A stretch of DNA of 49,807 nt from JANOMH01 sp031422295 (lineage in GTDB: Bacteria; Pseudomonadota; Alphaproteobacteria; Rhodobacterales; Rhodobacteraceae). The notes under the pieces are model-generated. The model saw nothing but the letters and a program-made list of their open reading frames with translations. It was not told the origin of the DNA and searched no databases. Of this stretch, positions 1-7,493 are shown piece after piece. A program made the translations under genes and the position numbers. Numbering within the stretch: position 1 is the stretch's first letter; each line of letters begins with the position of its first letter. The DNA lies in contig JANOQM010000008.1 in assembly GCA_031422295.1 (NCBI GenBank), forward strand, positions 1-49,807, in the 5' to 3' direction.

Positions 1-142
1 CCCCTCCCCTTCGTATACAGCCCCTTCATCTGTGACGCAGCGCCCTGACCCCGGCGCTGAGCGGAAGGATTGGGGTTGGCGGCAATGGGGCCGCGTACAT
101 GGGCCGCCGGAACGCCGGGGCGGGCCCTTTGAGGAAACGAAC

Positions 143-2275
143 ATGTTCAACGAAGTCAAGAAATCCATCCAGTGGGGCGAGGAAACCCTCACACTGGAAA
201 CGGGCAAGATTGCCCGGCAGGCCGATGGGTCCGTCATTGCCACGCTGGGCGAAACCAGCGTCATGGCCAACGTGACCTTTGCCAAGGAACCCAAACCCGG
301 ACAGGACTTTTTCCCCCTGACCGTGCATTATCAGGAAAAATACTACGCGGCGGGCAAGATCCCCGGGGGGTTCTTCAAACGTGAAGCCCGCCCGACCGAG
401 AAGGAAACCCTGACCAGCCGCCTGATCGACCGTCCGATCCGCCCGCTGTTTGTCGAAGGGTTCAAGAACGAAGTTTTGGTCATGTGCACCGTGTTGTCGC
501 ATGACTTGGTGAACGACCCCGATGTCGTCGCCCTGATCGCCGCCAGCGCCGCGCTGACGATTTCCGGCGCGCCGTTCATGGGCCCGATCGCCGCCTGTCG
601 CGTCGGTTTCGCGCATGGCAAATACGTCCTGAACCCCACCATCGACGACATGCATAACCTGCGTAACAACCCCGAGCAGCGGCTCGATCTGGTTGTCGCG
701 GGCACCAAAGATGCGGTGATGATGGTGGAATCGGAGGCCTACGAGCTGACCGAGGAAGAGATGCTGGGCGCTGTGACCTTTGCCCATGCCGCTTTTCAGC
801 CGGTCATCGACCTGATCATCGATCTGGCCGAAGATTGCGCCAAGGAGCCGATGAACTTTGCCGCCCCGGACTACAGCGCGATCTATGCCGCTGTGAAAAC
901 CGCAGGCGAGGACGGCATGCGTGCCGCCTATGCGATCACTGACAAACAGGAACGGGTTGCTGCGGTTGCCGCTGCGAAAGAGGCGATCAAGGCGCAACTG
1001 ACCGAAGAGCAGTTGAAAGATGCCAACCTTGGCACCGCCTTGAAGAAACTGGAATCCGGTGTGATGCGCGGCGATGTCGTCAAGCATGGCCGCCGGATTG
1101 ATGGCCGTGGGTTGGACGTGGTCCGCCCGATTGTCTGCGAAACCGGGCTGTTGCCGCGCACCCATGGCTCGGCCTTGTTTACTCGTGGCGAAACCCAGGG
1201 GCTGGTGGTCACGACTTTGGGCACCGGCGATGATGAGCAGTTCATCGACGCCCTGCATGGCAATTTCAAATCGAACTTTCTGCTGCACTACAACTTCCCC
1301 CCCTATTCGGTGGGCGAAGTGGGCCGGGTGAGCGGGCCGGGCCGCCGTGAAATCGGTCATGGTAAACTGGCCTGGCGGGCGTTGCAGGCGGTTTTGCCTG
1401 CGTCTACAGACTTCCCCTATACCATCCGTCTGGTGTCCGAGATCACCGAATCCAACGGCTCGTCGTCGATGGCGTCGGTCTGCGGTGGGTCATTGGCAAT
1501 GCTTGACGCCGGTGTGCCGCTGAAGGCTCCGGTCGCTGGTGTGGCCATGGGTCTGGTGTTGGAAGATGACGGGTCGTTTGCCATTCTGACCGATATTCTG
1601 GGGGATGAAGATCACCTCGGCGATATGGATTTCAAGGTGGCCGGGACCGAAGCGGGGATCACCTCGCTGCAGATGGATATCAAGGTGGCGGGCATTACCC
1701 CTGCGATCATGGAAAAAGCATTGGCGCAGGCCAAGGTTGGCCGTTTGCATATTCTGGCCGAAATGGGCAAGTCGCTGACCAAAGCCAATGCGTTTTCTGT
1801 GCATGCGCCCCGCATCGAAACCATGCAGATCCCGACCGACAAGATCCGGGAAGTCATCGGGTCCGGCGGCAAGGTGATCCGCGAGATTGTGGAACTGTCG
1901 GGGGCCAAGGTTGATATCAACGACGATGGCGTGATCAAGATTGCCTCCTCGAACGGCGCTGCGATCAAGAAGGCCTACGACATGATCTGGTCGATCGTGG
2001 CCGAGCCGGAGTTGAACGGCATCTACAAAGGCACCGTGGTCAAGCTGGTGGACTTTGGCGCATTCGTGAACTTTTTCGGCAAGCGTGATGGTTTGGTTCA
2101 TGTCAGCCAGATCGAAAACCGCCGGTTGAACCATCCGTCTGACGCCTTGAAAGAGGGGCAAGAGGTCTGGGTCAAGCTGTTGGGCTTTGATGACCGGGGC
2201 AAGGTGCGTTTGGCGATGAAGATGATCGATCAGACCACTGGCAAGGAAGTAGCGGAAGAGGCAGTGGCGGAGTAA
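143..2275 (+). CDS. pnp: Polyribonucleotide nucleotidyltransferase (PNPase)
   Basis: This cytoplasmic enzyme degrades RNA 3' to 5' by phosphorolysis and is a core part of RNA turnover. The 710-residue product matches the usual length of the family. It has two RNase PH-like halves, the second with the characteristic SVCGGSLAMLDAGVP stretch. These are followed by a KH domain (VIGSGGKVIREI) and a C-terminal S1 domain (KGTVVKLVDFGAFVNF). The reading frame is open further upstream, but the start at 143 is preceded by GAGGAA seven bases away and gives the normal N-terminus MFNEVKKSIQWG. The upstream neighbour in many bacteria is rpsO, which would lie outside the window. A terminator follows directly. 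Identification is very secure. Confidence 0.98.
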   Translation: MFNEVKKSIQWGEETLTLETGKIARQADGSVIATLGETSVMANVTFAKEPKPGQDFFPLTVHYQEKYYAAGKIPGGFFKREARPTEKETLTSRLIDRPIRPLFVEGFKNEVLVMCTVLSHDLVNDPDVVALIAASAALTISGAPFMGPIAACRVGFAHGKYVLNPTIDDMHNLRNNPEQRLDLVVAGTKDAVMMVESEAYELTEEEMLGAVTFAHAAFQPVIDLIIDLAEDCAKEPMNFAAPDYSAIYAAVKTAGEDGMRAAYAITDKQERVAAVAAAKEAIKAQLTEEQLKDANLGTALKKLESGVMRGDVVKHGRRIDGRGLDVVRPIVCETGLLPRTHGSALFTRGETQGLVVTTLGTGDDEQFIDALHGNFKSNFLLHYNFPPYSVGEVGRVSGPGRREIGHGKLAWRALQAVLPASTDFPYTIRLVSEITESNGSSSMASVCGGSLAMLDAGVPLKAPVAGVAMGLVLEDDGSFAILTDILGDEDHLGDMDFKVAGTEAGITSLQMDIKVAGITPAIMEKALAQAKVGRLHILAEMGKSLTKANAFSVHAPRIETMQIPTDKIREVIGSGGKVIREIVELSGAKVDINDDGVIKIASSNGAAIKKAYDMIWSIVAEPELNGIYKGTVVKLVDFGAFVNFFGKRDGLVHVSQIENRRLNHPSDALKEGQEVWVKLLGFDDRGKVRLAMKMIDQTTGKEVAEEAVAE

Positions 2276-2300
2276 TCGGCCCGACGCGCTAACGAGAAAC

Positions 2301-2330
2301 AAGGCCCTGGTGGAAACGCTGGGGCCTTTT
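2301..2330 (+). terminator. Rho-independent terminator of pnp
   Basis: A stem AAGGCCCT / GGGGCCTT with one weak pair closes on a loop of about ten bases and is followed by TTTT. It begins 25 bases after the pnp stop codon. Confidence 0.75.
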
Positions 2331-2350
2331 GTCGCTACGAAATGGGGGTT

Positions 2351-2480
2351 TTCTGTCGTCAAACTGGTTTGATGCTAGTCGCAAGTGCTTAAATCTTTTT
2401 GATGGCAGAAAATGCTTCTTTTCTGTTGCCAACGGGGTTTGACGGCAATAGCCTAGCACCAAAGCGTTTTGGCAACAGAA
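2351..2480. promoter_or_regulatory. Duplicated operator-like array upstream of fic
   Basis: A 12-bp element with consensus TTCTGYYRYCAA occurs repeatedly. Forward copies lie at 2351-2362 and 2421-2432. Reverse copies lie at 2399-2410 and 2469-2480. Weaker reverse copies lie at 2439-2450 (10 of 12 matches) and 2369-2380 (8 of 12). The three-site set is repeated exactly 70 bp later, and within each unit the forward and first reverse site form a palindrome with a 6-bp gap. The 2421/2469 pair is a perfect inverted repeat. The array ends 11 bases before the Fic start codon, where a repressor would block transcription or translation. The regulator is unknown; autoregulation by the Fic protein, whose C-terminus looks like a winged helix, is an inference. 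Confidence 0.7.
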
Positions 2481-2491
2481 GTAGCATAAAA

Positions 2492-3625
2492 ATGGCCGCC
2501 AAATCCTATGACCTGAGCAAGGCCGTCTATTACCACCAAGGCGAGTTCCCACCGCGGCGTCTGGACTATGAGGCGATCCTGCCAGCCTTGGATGATGCTT
2601 CTGCATCGTTGGCCCGCTACGATGCGACCTTGTCAGCTATGGTCAATAGCCAGCTTCTGCTTGGGCCGCTCCGCAGGCAGGATGCAATTTCGTCGTCCCG
2701 CATGGAGGGCACCATCTCAACCATGGAGGACCTCTATCGGCTAGAGGCCGAAGAGAGCTTGGAAACGCCAGACCCTTACACCGAGGCACGCAATGACGAT
2801 GCTGAGACCTTCCTTTATTCACGCGCACTGCGGCTGGCCCAAAATGCGCTGAATGAGGGGCGGCCACTATCGGAACACCTGATCAGGTCGGCACATGAAA
2901 CTTTGCTGGCTTTTGGCCGTGGGGCCCGTAAGCGACCGGGCCAATACAAGGTCGACCAGAATTACATCGGCGATGACCGACGCGATATCATTTACTATGT
3001 CCCGATTTCGCCGGATCACCTTGGTCCCGCCATGGAACAGCTTGTCGCCTATATCGGCAGGCAGGATGTGCGGCCCCTTTTGCGCACCGCGATTGCGCAT
3101 GTCGAGTTCGAGGCCTTGCACCCGTTTGATGATGGCAACGGGCGTATTGGCCGCATGTTGATTACCCTCATGCTTTGGCGGCTTGGTATTCTGTCCGAGC
3201 CCTATTTCTTTGTTTCTGGCTATTTCGAAACCAACAAAGACGAATACATCGCCCGGATGCGTGCCGTTTCCGCACAGGGAGACTGGACTGGTTGGGTCGT
3301 GTTTTTTCTGACTGCCCTGCATGAACAGGCGCGCGTCAACATTGACACAGCCACTCGAATCCAAGGGCTTTACAGCCAAATGCGCGAGAGATTTCGAGAA
3401 GTCCTCAATTCCCAATACCATGATCGGGCTCTCGACTATATTTTCGCCCATCCGGTTTTCAGAAATGACCGTTTCGTTGAAAGCGCTGGCATACCTGCAT
3501 CATCTGCCCGGGCCCTTTCACGACGGCTGGTAGAAGCAGGACTGCTCAGAACATTGGATTCAGCGTCGGGACGGCGGGCGGCACTGTATGCTTTCGACCC
3601 CCTGCTGAAACTGGTCGAAGTCTGA
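2492..3625 (+). CDS. Fic family protein, class II with N-terminal inhibitory motif
   Basis: Fic domain proteins usually transfer AMP (or another phosphate-containing group) from a nucleotide to a hydroxyl side chain of a target protein. The catalytic motif HPFDDGNGR starts at residue 210, with all key residues present. The N-terminal half carries the inhibitory helix motif S68-S-R-M-E72-G, matching the [S/T]xxxE[G/N] signature of class II Fic proteins that block their own ATP site. Residues 315-377 look like a winged helix-turn-helix, as in many Fic proteins of this architecture. The frame is open from 2399, but that would place the start inside the repeat array, so 2492 is preferred although its ribosome-binding site is weak. 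It is a single gene between pnp and a terminator, with no antitoxin partner visible. The target protein cannot be told. Confidence 0.9.
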   Translation: MAAKSYDLSKAVYYHQGEFPPRRLDYEAILPALDDASASLARYDATLSAMVNSQLLLGPLRRQDAISSSRMEGTISTMEDLYRLEAEESLETPDPYTEARNDDAETFLYSRALRLAQNALNEGRPLSEHLIRSAHETLLAFGRGARKRPGQYKVDQNYIGDDRRDIIYYVPISPDHLGPAMEQLVAYIGRQDVRPLLRTAIAHVEFEALHPFDDGNGRIGRMLITLMLWRLGILSEPYFFVSGYFETNKDEYIARMRAVSAQGDWTGWVVFFLTALHEQARVNIDTATRIQGLYSQMRERFREVLNSQYHDRALDYIFAHPVFRNDRFVESAGIPASSARALSRRLVEAGLLRTLDSASGRRAALYAFDPLLKLVEV

Positions 3626-3756
3626 CAGACATCGTTGCAGCACTTTATTCTTGTAGTCACGCTTCAGCGCATCCGCACCGTTGAATCTGCAGCTTCCACA
3701 ACATCGCATCCGGTTGGCCGCCACCCCCTCACGCAACTGTGTTGCTCAACCCACTC

Positions 3757-3787
3757 AAAAGCCCCGGACTTTGTGCCGGGGCGTTTT
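3757..3787 (+). terminator. Rho-independent terminator after fic
   Basis: The hairpin GCCCCGG - ACTTTGTG - CCGGGGC is preceded by AAAA and followed by GTTTTG. The rest of the 3626-3886 gap holds no supported gene. Confidence 0.75.
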
Positions 3788-3886
3788 GCTGTGGCTTGAT
3801 TCGATGGCCCGACATTCATATGGTCTGGTGTGTTTCCGCCGGGTGCTGCCGCGTCCCGGGCTCGTTTTGACCCAAGGATGTTCCCC

Positions 3887-4513
3887 ATGCTGACCCGTCG
3901 CCATTTTGTTGTCACGTCCGCCATGGCGCTTGCCGCCGCCCAAACCGGCCCGCTAGCCGCGCAAGAGGTGTTGACCGAGGCAGCGTTGGTTCCCGATGCA
4001 ACGGCCGTCACCCTGCCGCCGACGGTCGAAGGAACCTACCAAATTCCCGAACGCTTTCAGGCCCGGATCGTGCAGGTCCGGCCGGAATTTGCCGCCAACC
4101 AGATACATATCCTGCCTGCGACCTATAACCTGTATTACACCCTCGGCGATGGTCAGGCGATCCGCTATGGCGTTGCCGTTGGCAAAGAGGGGCTGCTGTG
4201 GCGCGGTCAGGGCACTATTCAGCGCAAAGAGGAATGGCCGGGTTGGACACCGACGCCCGAGATGATCGAACGGTCACCCGAGCAATACCTGCAATACAAG
4301 GACGGTATGCCGGGCGGTCCGGGAAACCCTTTGGGCGCGCGCGCCTTGTATGTCTATCAGGGCGTGGTCGATACAGCGATCCGGGTGCATGGCACCATCC
4401 TGCCAGCCAGCATCGGGTCGTCCGCATCCAACGGCTGTTTCCGGATGTACAACAGCCATGTGATTGATCTGTTCAATCGGGTTCAGTTGGGCACAACGCT
4501 GTTTGCGTATTGA
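3887..4513 (+). CDS. L,D-transpeptidase family protein (YkuD domain), Tat-type signal
   Basis: L,D-transpeptidases form 3-3 cross-links in peptidoglycan or attach proteins to it, using a catalytic cysteine in the periplasm. The N-terminus LTRRHFVV followed by an alanine-rich stretch ending near AAQ resembles a twin-arginine signal peptide. The C-terminal half has the YkuD signature: HGTILPASIGS followed by SNGCFRM, containing the catalytic His and Cys. The product is 208 residues from the start at 3887, chosen because AAGGA lies eight bases upstream. Two earlier ATG codons at 3830 and 3878 are less well placed. The gene stands alone between two hairpins and converges on the peroxiredoxin gene. 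Confidence 0.9.
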   Translation: MLTRRHFVVTSAMALAAAQTGPLAAQEVLTEAALVPDATAVTLPPTVEGTYQIPERFQARIVQVRPEFAANQIHILPATYNLYYTLGDGQAIRYGVAVGKEGLLWRGQGTIQRKEEWPGWTPTPEMIERSPEQYLQYKDGMPGGPGNPLGARALYVYQGVVDTAIRVHGTILPASIGSSASNGCFRMYNSHVIDLFNRVQLGTTLFAY

Positions 4514-4521
4514 AATTGTTA

Positions 4522-4556
4522 CGGCCAAGGCCCGCTGATTGTGCGGGGCTTGGCCG
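4522..4556. terminator. Hairpin between convergent genes, probable shared terminator
   Basis: A 14-bp stem with one mismatch, CGGCCAAGGCCCGC / GCGGGGCTTGGCCG, has a 7-base loop in the 55-base gap between two converging genes. No clear T-run follows on either strand, so the terminator call rests on position and stem strength. Confidence 0.5.
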
Positions 4557-4568
4557 GGTGATCGGGCC

Positions 4569-5222
4569 TTACCCCTTAAGGCTGACTTTGCGCAGATAGG
4601 GTAGGACCGTCGTGAACGGGCCAAATTTGGCCAGCGCATCTTCGTTATTCACCGACGCGGGAATGATCACATCCTGCCCGACCTGCCAATTCGCCGGGGT
4701 TGCAACGCCACGGCTGGAGGTCGTCTGCAACGCATCCAGCGCGCGCAAAACCTCGGCGAAATTGCGGCCCACTGTCATCGGATAGGTCATTGACAGCTTT
4801 AGCTTTTTATCCGGCCCGATGATGAAAACCACGCGTACAGTGGCGGTGTCATTGGGGGTGCGGCCCTCGGGCAGATAGGCCTCGGCCGGCAGCATATCGA
4901 ACGCCTTAGACAGGGTCAGGTCCTTGTCCGCCACAATCGGAAAGCCGGGTTTGGCCCCACCGGCGGTTTCGATGTCGACCTTCCATTTCATGTGGTCGGC
5001 GACGCCATCCACCGAAATACCCATAACCTTGGTGCCGCGTTTAGCCCATTCATCGGCCAATTGGGCGACCGCGCCAAATTCGGTGGTGCAAACGGGGGTA
5101 AAATCCTTGGGGTGGGAAAACAGGATTGCCCAGCTATCGCCGATCCAGTCATGCAGGGCATAGGTGCCCTGATCCGTTTCGACGGTCAGGTTAGGGATCG
5201 TGTCATTGATACGCAGGCCCAT
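4569..5222 (-). CDS. Peroxiredoxin, 1-Cys (Prx6) type
   Basis: Peroxiredoxins reduce hydrogen peroxide and organic peroxides through a peroxidatic cysteine. Here it is C45 in the motif DFTPVCTTE. The 217-residue length and the long C-terminal extension with a PANWQVGQDVIIP stretch fit the Prx6/1-Cys subfamily. No obvious resolving cysteine is present. The start at 5222 is preceded by AAGGAA. The frame continues upstream through another ATG at 5243, but the family N-terminus begins at MGLRINDTIPN. The gene is divergent from the aldehyde dehydrogenase, with about 130 bases between the starts for both promoters. Confidence 0.93.
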   Translation of the reverse strand: MGLRINDTIPNLTVETDQGTYALHDWIGDSWAILFSHPKDFTPVCTTEFGAVAQLADEWAKRGTKVMGISVDGVADHMKWKVDIETAGGAKPGFPIVADKDLTLSKAFDMLPAEAYLPEGRTPNDTATVRVVFIIGPDKKLKLSMTYPMTVGRNFAEVLRALDALQTTSSRGVATPANWQVGQDVIIPASVNNEDALAKFGPFTTVLPYLRKVSLKG

Positions 5223-5349
5223 GTCGGTGCTTCCTTGTTCCATGTCGCGGCGTGGCTTGGCCATGCCGGTCTGTTGCTGATATAAGCGATGCAACCGCGT
5301 CCTGCTACCGCATCTGTGCATGGCGGGCTTGCAATAAAAGGGGATGATG

Positions 5350-6789
5350 ATGATTGAACAGCGCAACTTCTATATCAATGGCACTTGGACTGCCCCCGTC
5401 GTGCCCCGTGATTATCAGGTTATCGACCCGTCAACCGAAGAGGTTTGTGCCGTTATCTCGCTGGGTGGGCAGGCCGATACCGATGCTGCCGTGACCGCCG
5501 CCAAAAACGCCTTTCCCGGCTGGGCCGCGACGCCCCCGGCCGAGCGGGCCGCGCTGGTCGAGCGCATTCTGGCGCAATATCATTTGCGCAAAGAGGAAAT
5601 GGCGCAGGCCATCAGCATTGAAATGGGTGCCCCCATCGATATGGCCCGCGATGATCAGGCCGAATGCCTGCCCTGGCATCTGGAAAACTTTCTGACCGCG
5701 TTCAAACATATCGAATGGATCAGGCCGCTTGGCCCACATGCCCCAAATGACCGGATCGCACTGGAACCCATTGGTGTGGTCGGGCTGATAACGCCTTGGA
5801 ATTGGCCGATGAATCAAGTCACGCTCAAGGTGATCCCGGCCTTGCTGGCGGGTTGCACTGTGGTGTTGAAACCATCCGAGGAATCGCCGCTGTCATCACT
5901 ACTGTTCGCCGAATTTATTCATGATGCGGGGGCCCCTGCGGGCGTGTTCAATCTGGTCAATGGTGATGGCATGGGCGTGGGTGCGCAACTGACCGCGCAT
6001 CCGGATGTCGAGATGATTTCCTTCACCGGATCGACCCGCGCGGGCAAGGCGATATCGGTCGCGGCTGCCGAAAACCTGAAACGGGTGACGCTGGAATTGG
6101 GCGGCAAAGGCGCCAATCTGATTTTCGCCGATGCGGATGCTAATGCGGTGCGGCGCGGCGTTAAGCATTGCTTTAATAATTCAGGCCAGTCCTGCAATGC
6201 GCCGTCGCGGATGCTGGTTGAGCGTAGCTTTTACGACCAAGCCGTTGAAATTGCACGTGAAGTCGCCGAGAATACCCATGTTGGCCCTGCATCCGTTTCC
6301 GGCAATCATATCGGCCCTGTCGTCAACGCCCGGCAATGGTCGCAAATTCAGGGGATGATCGAAAAAGGCATCAGTGAAGGGGCGCGGCTGGTGTCCGGCG
6401 GGCTGGGCCGGCCCGAGGGGCTGAACAAGGGATTTTACGTCCGGCCCACGGTGTTTGCCGATGTCGAACCCGGCATGACCATTGAAAAGGAAGAGATTTT
6501 TGGCCCGGTCCTGTCAATCATTCCGTTTGATACCGAGGCCGAGGCGATCCAGATTGCCAATGATACGCCTTACGGTCTGACCAATTATGTCCAAACCCAG
6601 GACGGCCCCCGGCGCAACCGTCTGGCCCGGGCGCTGCGGTCCGGCATGGTTGAAATGAATGGCAAATCGCGCGGGCGCGGTGCACCGTTTGGCGGGGTCA
6701 AAGCCTCGGGGCGGGCCCGGGAAGGCGGGGTCTGGGGGATTGAGGAGTTTCTGGAGGTTAAGGCGATTTCGGGTTGGGCGGCGGAATAG
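5350..6789 (+). CDS. Aldehyde dehydrogenase family protein (NAD(P)+-dependent)
   Basis: This enzyme oxidises an aldehyde to the acid with NAD(P)+ as acceptor. The 479-residue product has the NAD-binding FTGSTRAGKAI motif, the general base E249 in LELGGKG and the nucleophile C282 in SGQSCNAPSR. Its last residues (GGVKASGRAREGG) are typical of the family. Three ATG codons stand in tandem at 5344, 5347 and 5350 behind AAAAGGGG. The third gives the best spacing, so the start is uncertain by two residues. The substrate cannot be read from sequence; relatives act on a wide range of aliphatic and aromatic aldehydes. Confidence 0.93.
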   Translation: MIEQRNFYINGTWTAPVVPRDYQVIDPSTEEVCAVISLGGQADTDAAVTAAKNAFPGWAATPPAERAALVERILAQYHLRKEEMAQAISIEMGAPIDMARDDQAECLPWHLENFLTAFKHIEWIRPLGPHAPNDRIALEPIGVVGLITPWNWPMNQVTLKVIPALLAGCTVVLKPSEESPLSSLLFAEFIHDAGAPAGVFNLVNGDGMGVGAQLTAHPDVEMISFTGSTRAGKAISVAAAENLKRVTLELGGKGANLIFADADANAVRRGVKHCFNNSGQSCNAPSRMLVERSFYDQAVEIAREVAENTHVGPASVSGNHIGPVVNARQWSQIQGMIEKGISEGARLVSGGLGRPEGLNKGFYVRPTVFADVEPGMTIEKEEIFGPVLSIIPFDTEAEAIQIANDTPYGLTNYVQTQDGPRRNRLARALRSGMVEMNGKSRGRGAPFGGVKASGRAREGGVWGIEEFLEVKAISGWAAE

Positions 6790-7493
6790 TTTCGCTTCGG
6801 GCCTTGTTATTCATGGATGGGCCAACCCTGCAGGCGTTGCCGCGATTTAGAGGCGAATGTGCCCCCCGGGGCGGGGATTTGGGGCTAAAATGCAGGGTAT
6901 CTGTCTGGTTTTGTCCCTGAACCTGACAGATACCCTGCCAAAATGGCGGGTTTGGCCGAAGTCATCAAATTATGGCCTGATTGAAGGACCATACTGGGGC
7001 ATCTGTGAGGTTTTTGCCAAAAAGCTTAAGCCCCGCTAAAGCGCCTTCAGGCCGGTTCATACTCCGGCTAGAAGCTGTGCCGGGCGGTGGGTCTGGGCCC
7101 AAAAGCGGATGCCTAGCCACAATACCCTTTTGCCCGGAATCAAGGCGCGGCACGCGCCCCGGGCTGCGCCCAACCGCCCCCACGGGCGGGCGCTTCTGCA
7201 ATATCGGTGCCTAAAATTTCTTCCGGGGGGGCTGCACGATAAAGCTCTGCAGAACCAGCACTGCTGCGCCCACCCGGCGGCCGGGCGCAGCCCTTTATCG
7301 GGCTAGGCTGACGACGTCCGCTTCGCGCAGCACCACCATCCTCCCGGGGGTGGCAAAGACTTGCCGGAACCTTTGCGCTTTCAGGCAGTTATTGAATAGC
7401 AACCGGCGGCATGACTAGGTTTGCGCAAGGCCGGGGCGAGGCGTGAGCAGTCCGTGTTCCCGGTGATAAGAATATGTCCAAAGGAAGCCCGTG
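6790..7493. other. 700-bp non-coding stretch rich in inverted repeats
   Basis: No reading frame here looks like a protein. The stretch carries several strong inverted repeats: 14-bp arms at 6892-6905 and 6925-6938, a hairpin CTGCGCCC / GGGCGCAG at 7264-7290, and an 11-bp inverted pair GGGCTGCGCCC (7161-7171) with GGGCGCAGCCC (7283-7293). It could encode a structured RNA or be an accumulation of intergenic repeat elements. I checked by eye for the conserved cores of RNase P RNA, tmRNA and SRP RNA and did not see them. Confidence 0.5.
6892..6938. repeat. 14-bp perfect inverted repeat
   Basis: GCAGGGTATCTGTC at 6892-6905 is matched by GACAGATACCCTGC at 6925-6938, with 19 bases between. It lies about 100 bases after the aldehyde dehydrogenase stop and could act as its terminator (AAAAT follows on the right) or as a protein-binding site. 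Confidence 0.65.

Noticed and set aside
26..1360. Long open frame (about 444 codons) on the minus strand opposite pnp
   Set aside because: It is antisense to a certain gene, has a composition typical of the complementary frame of GC-rich DNA, and shows no family motif.
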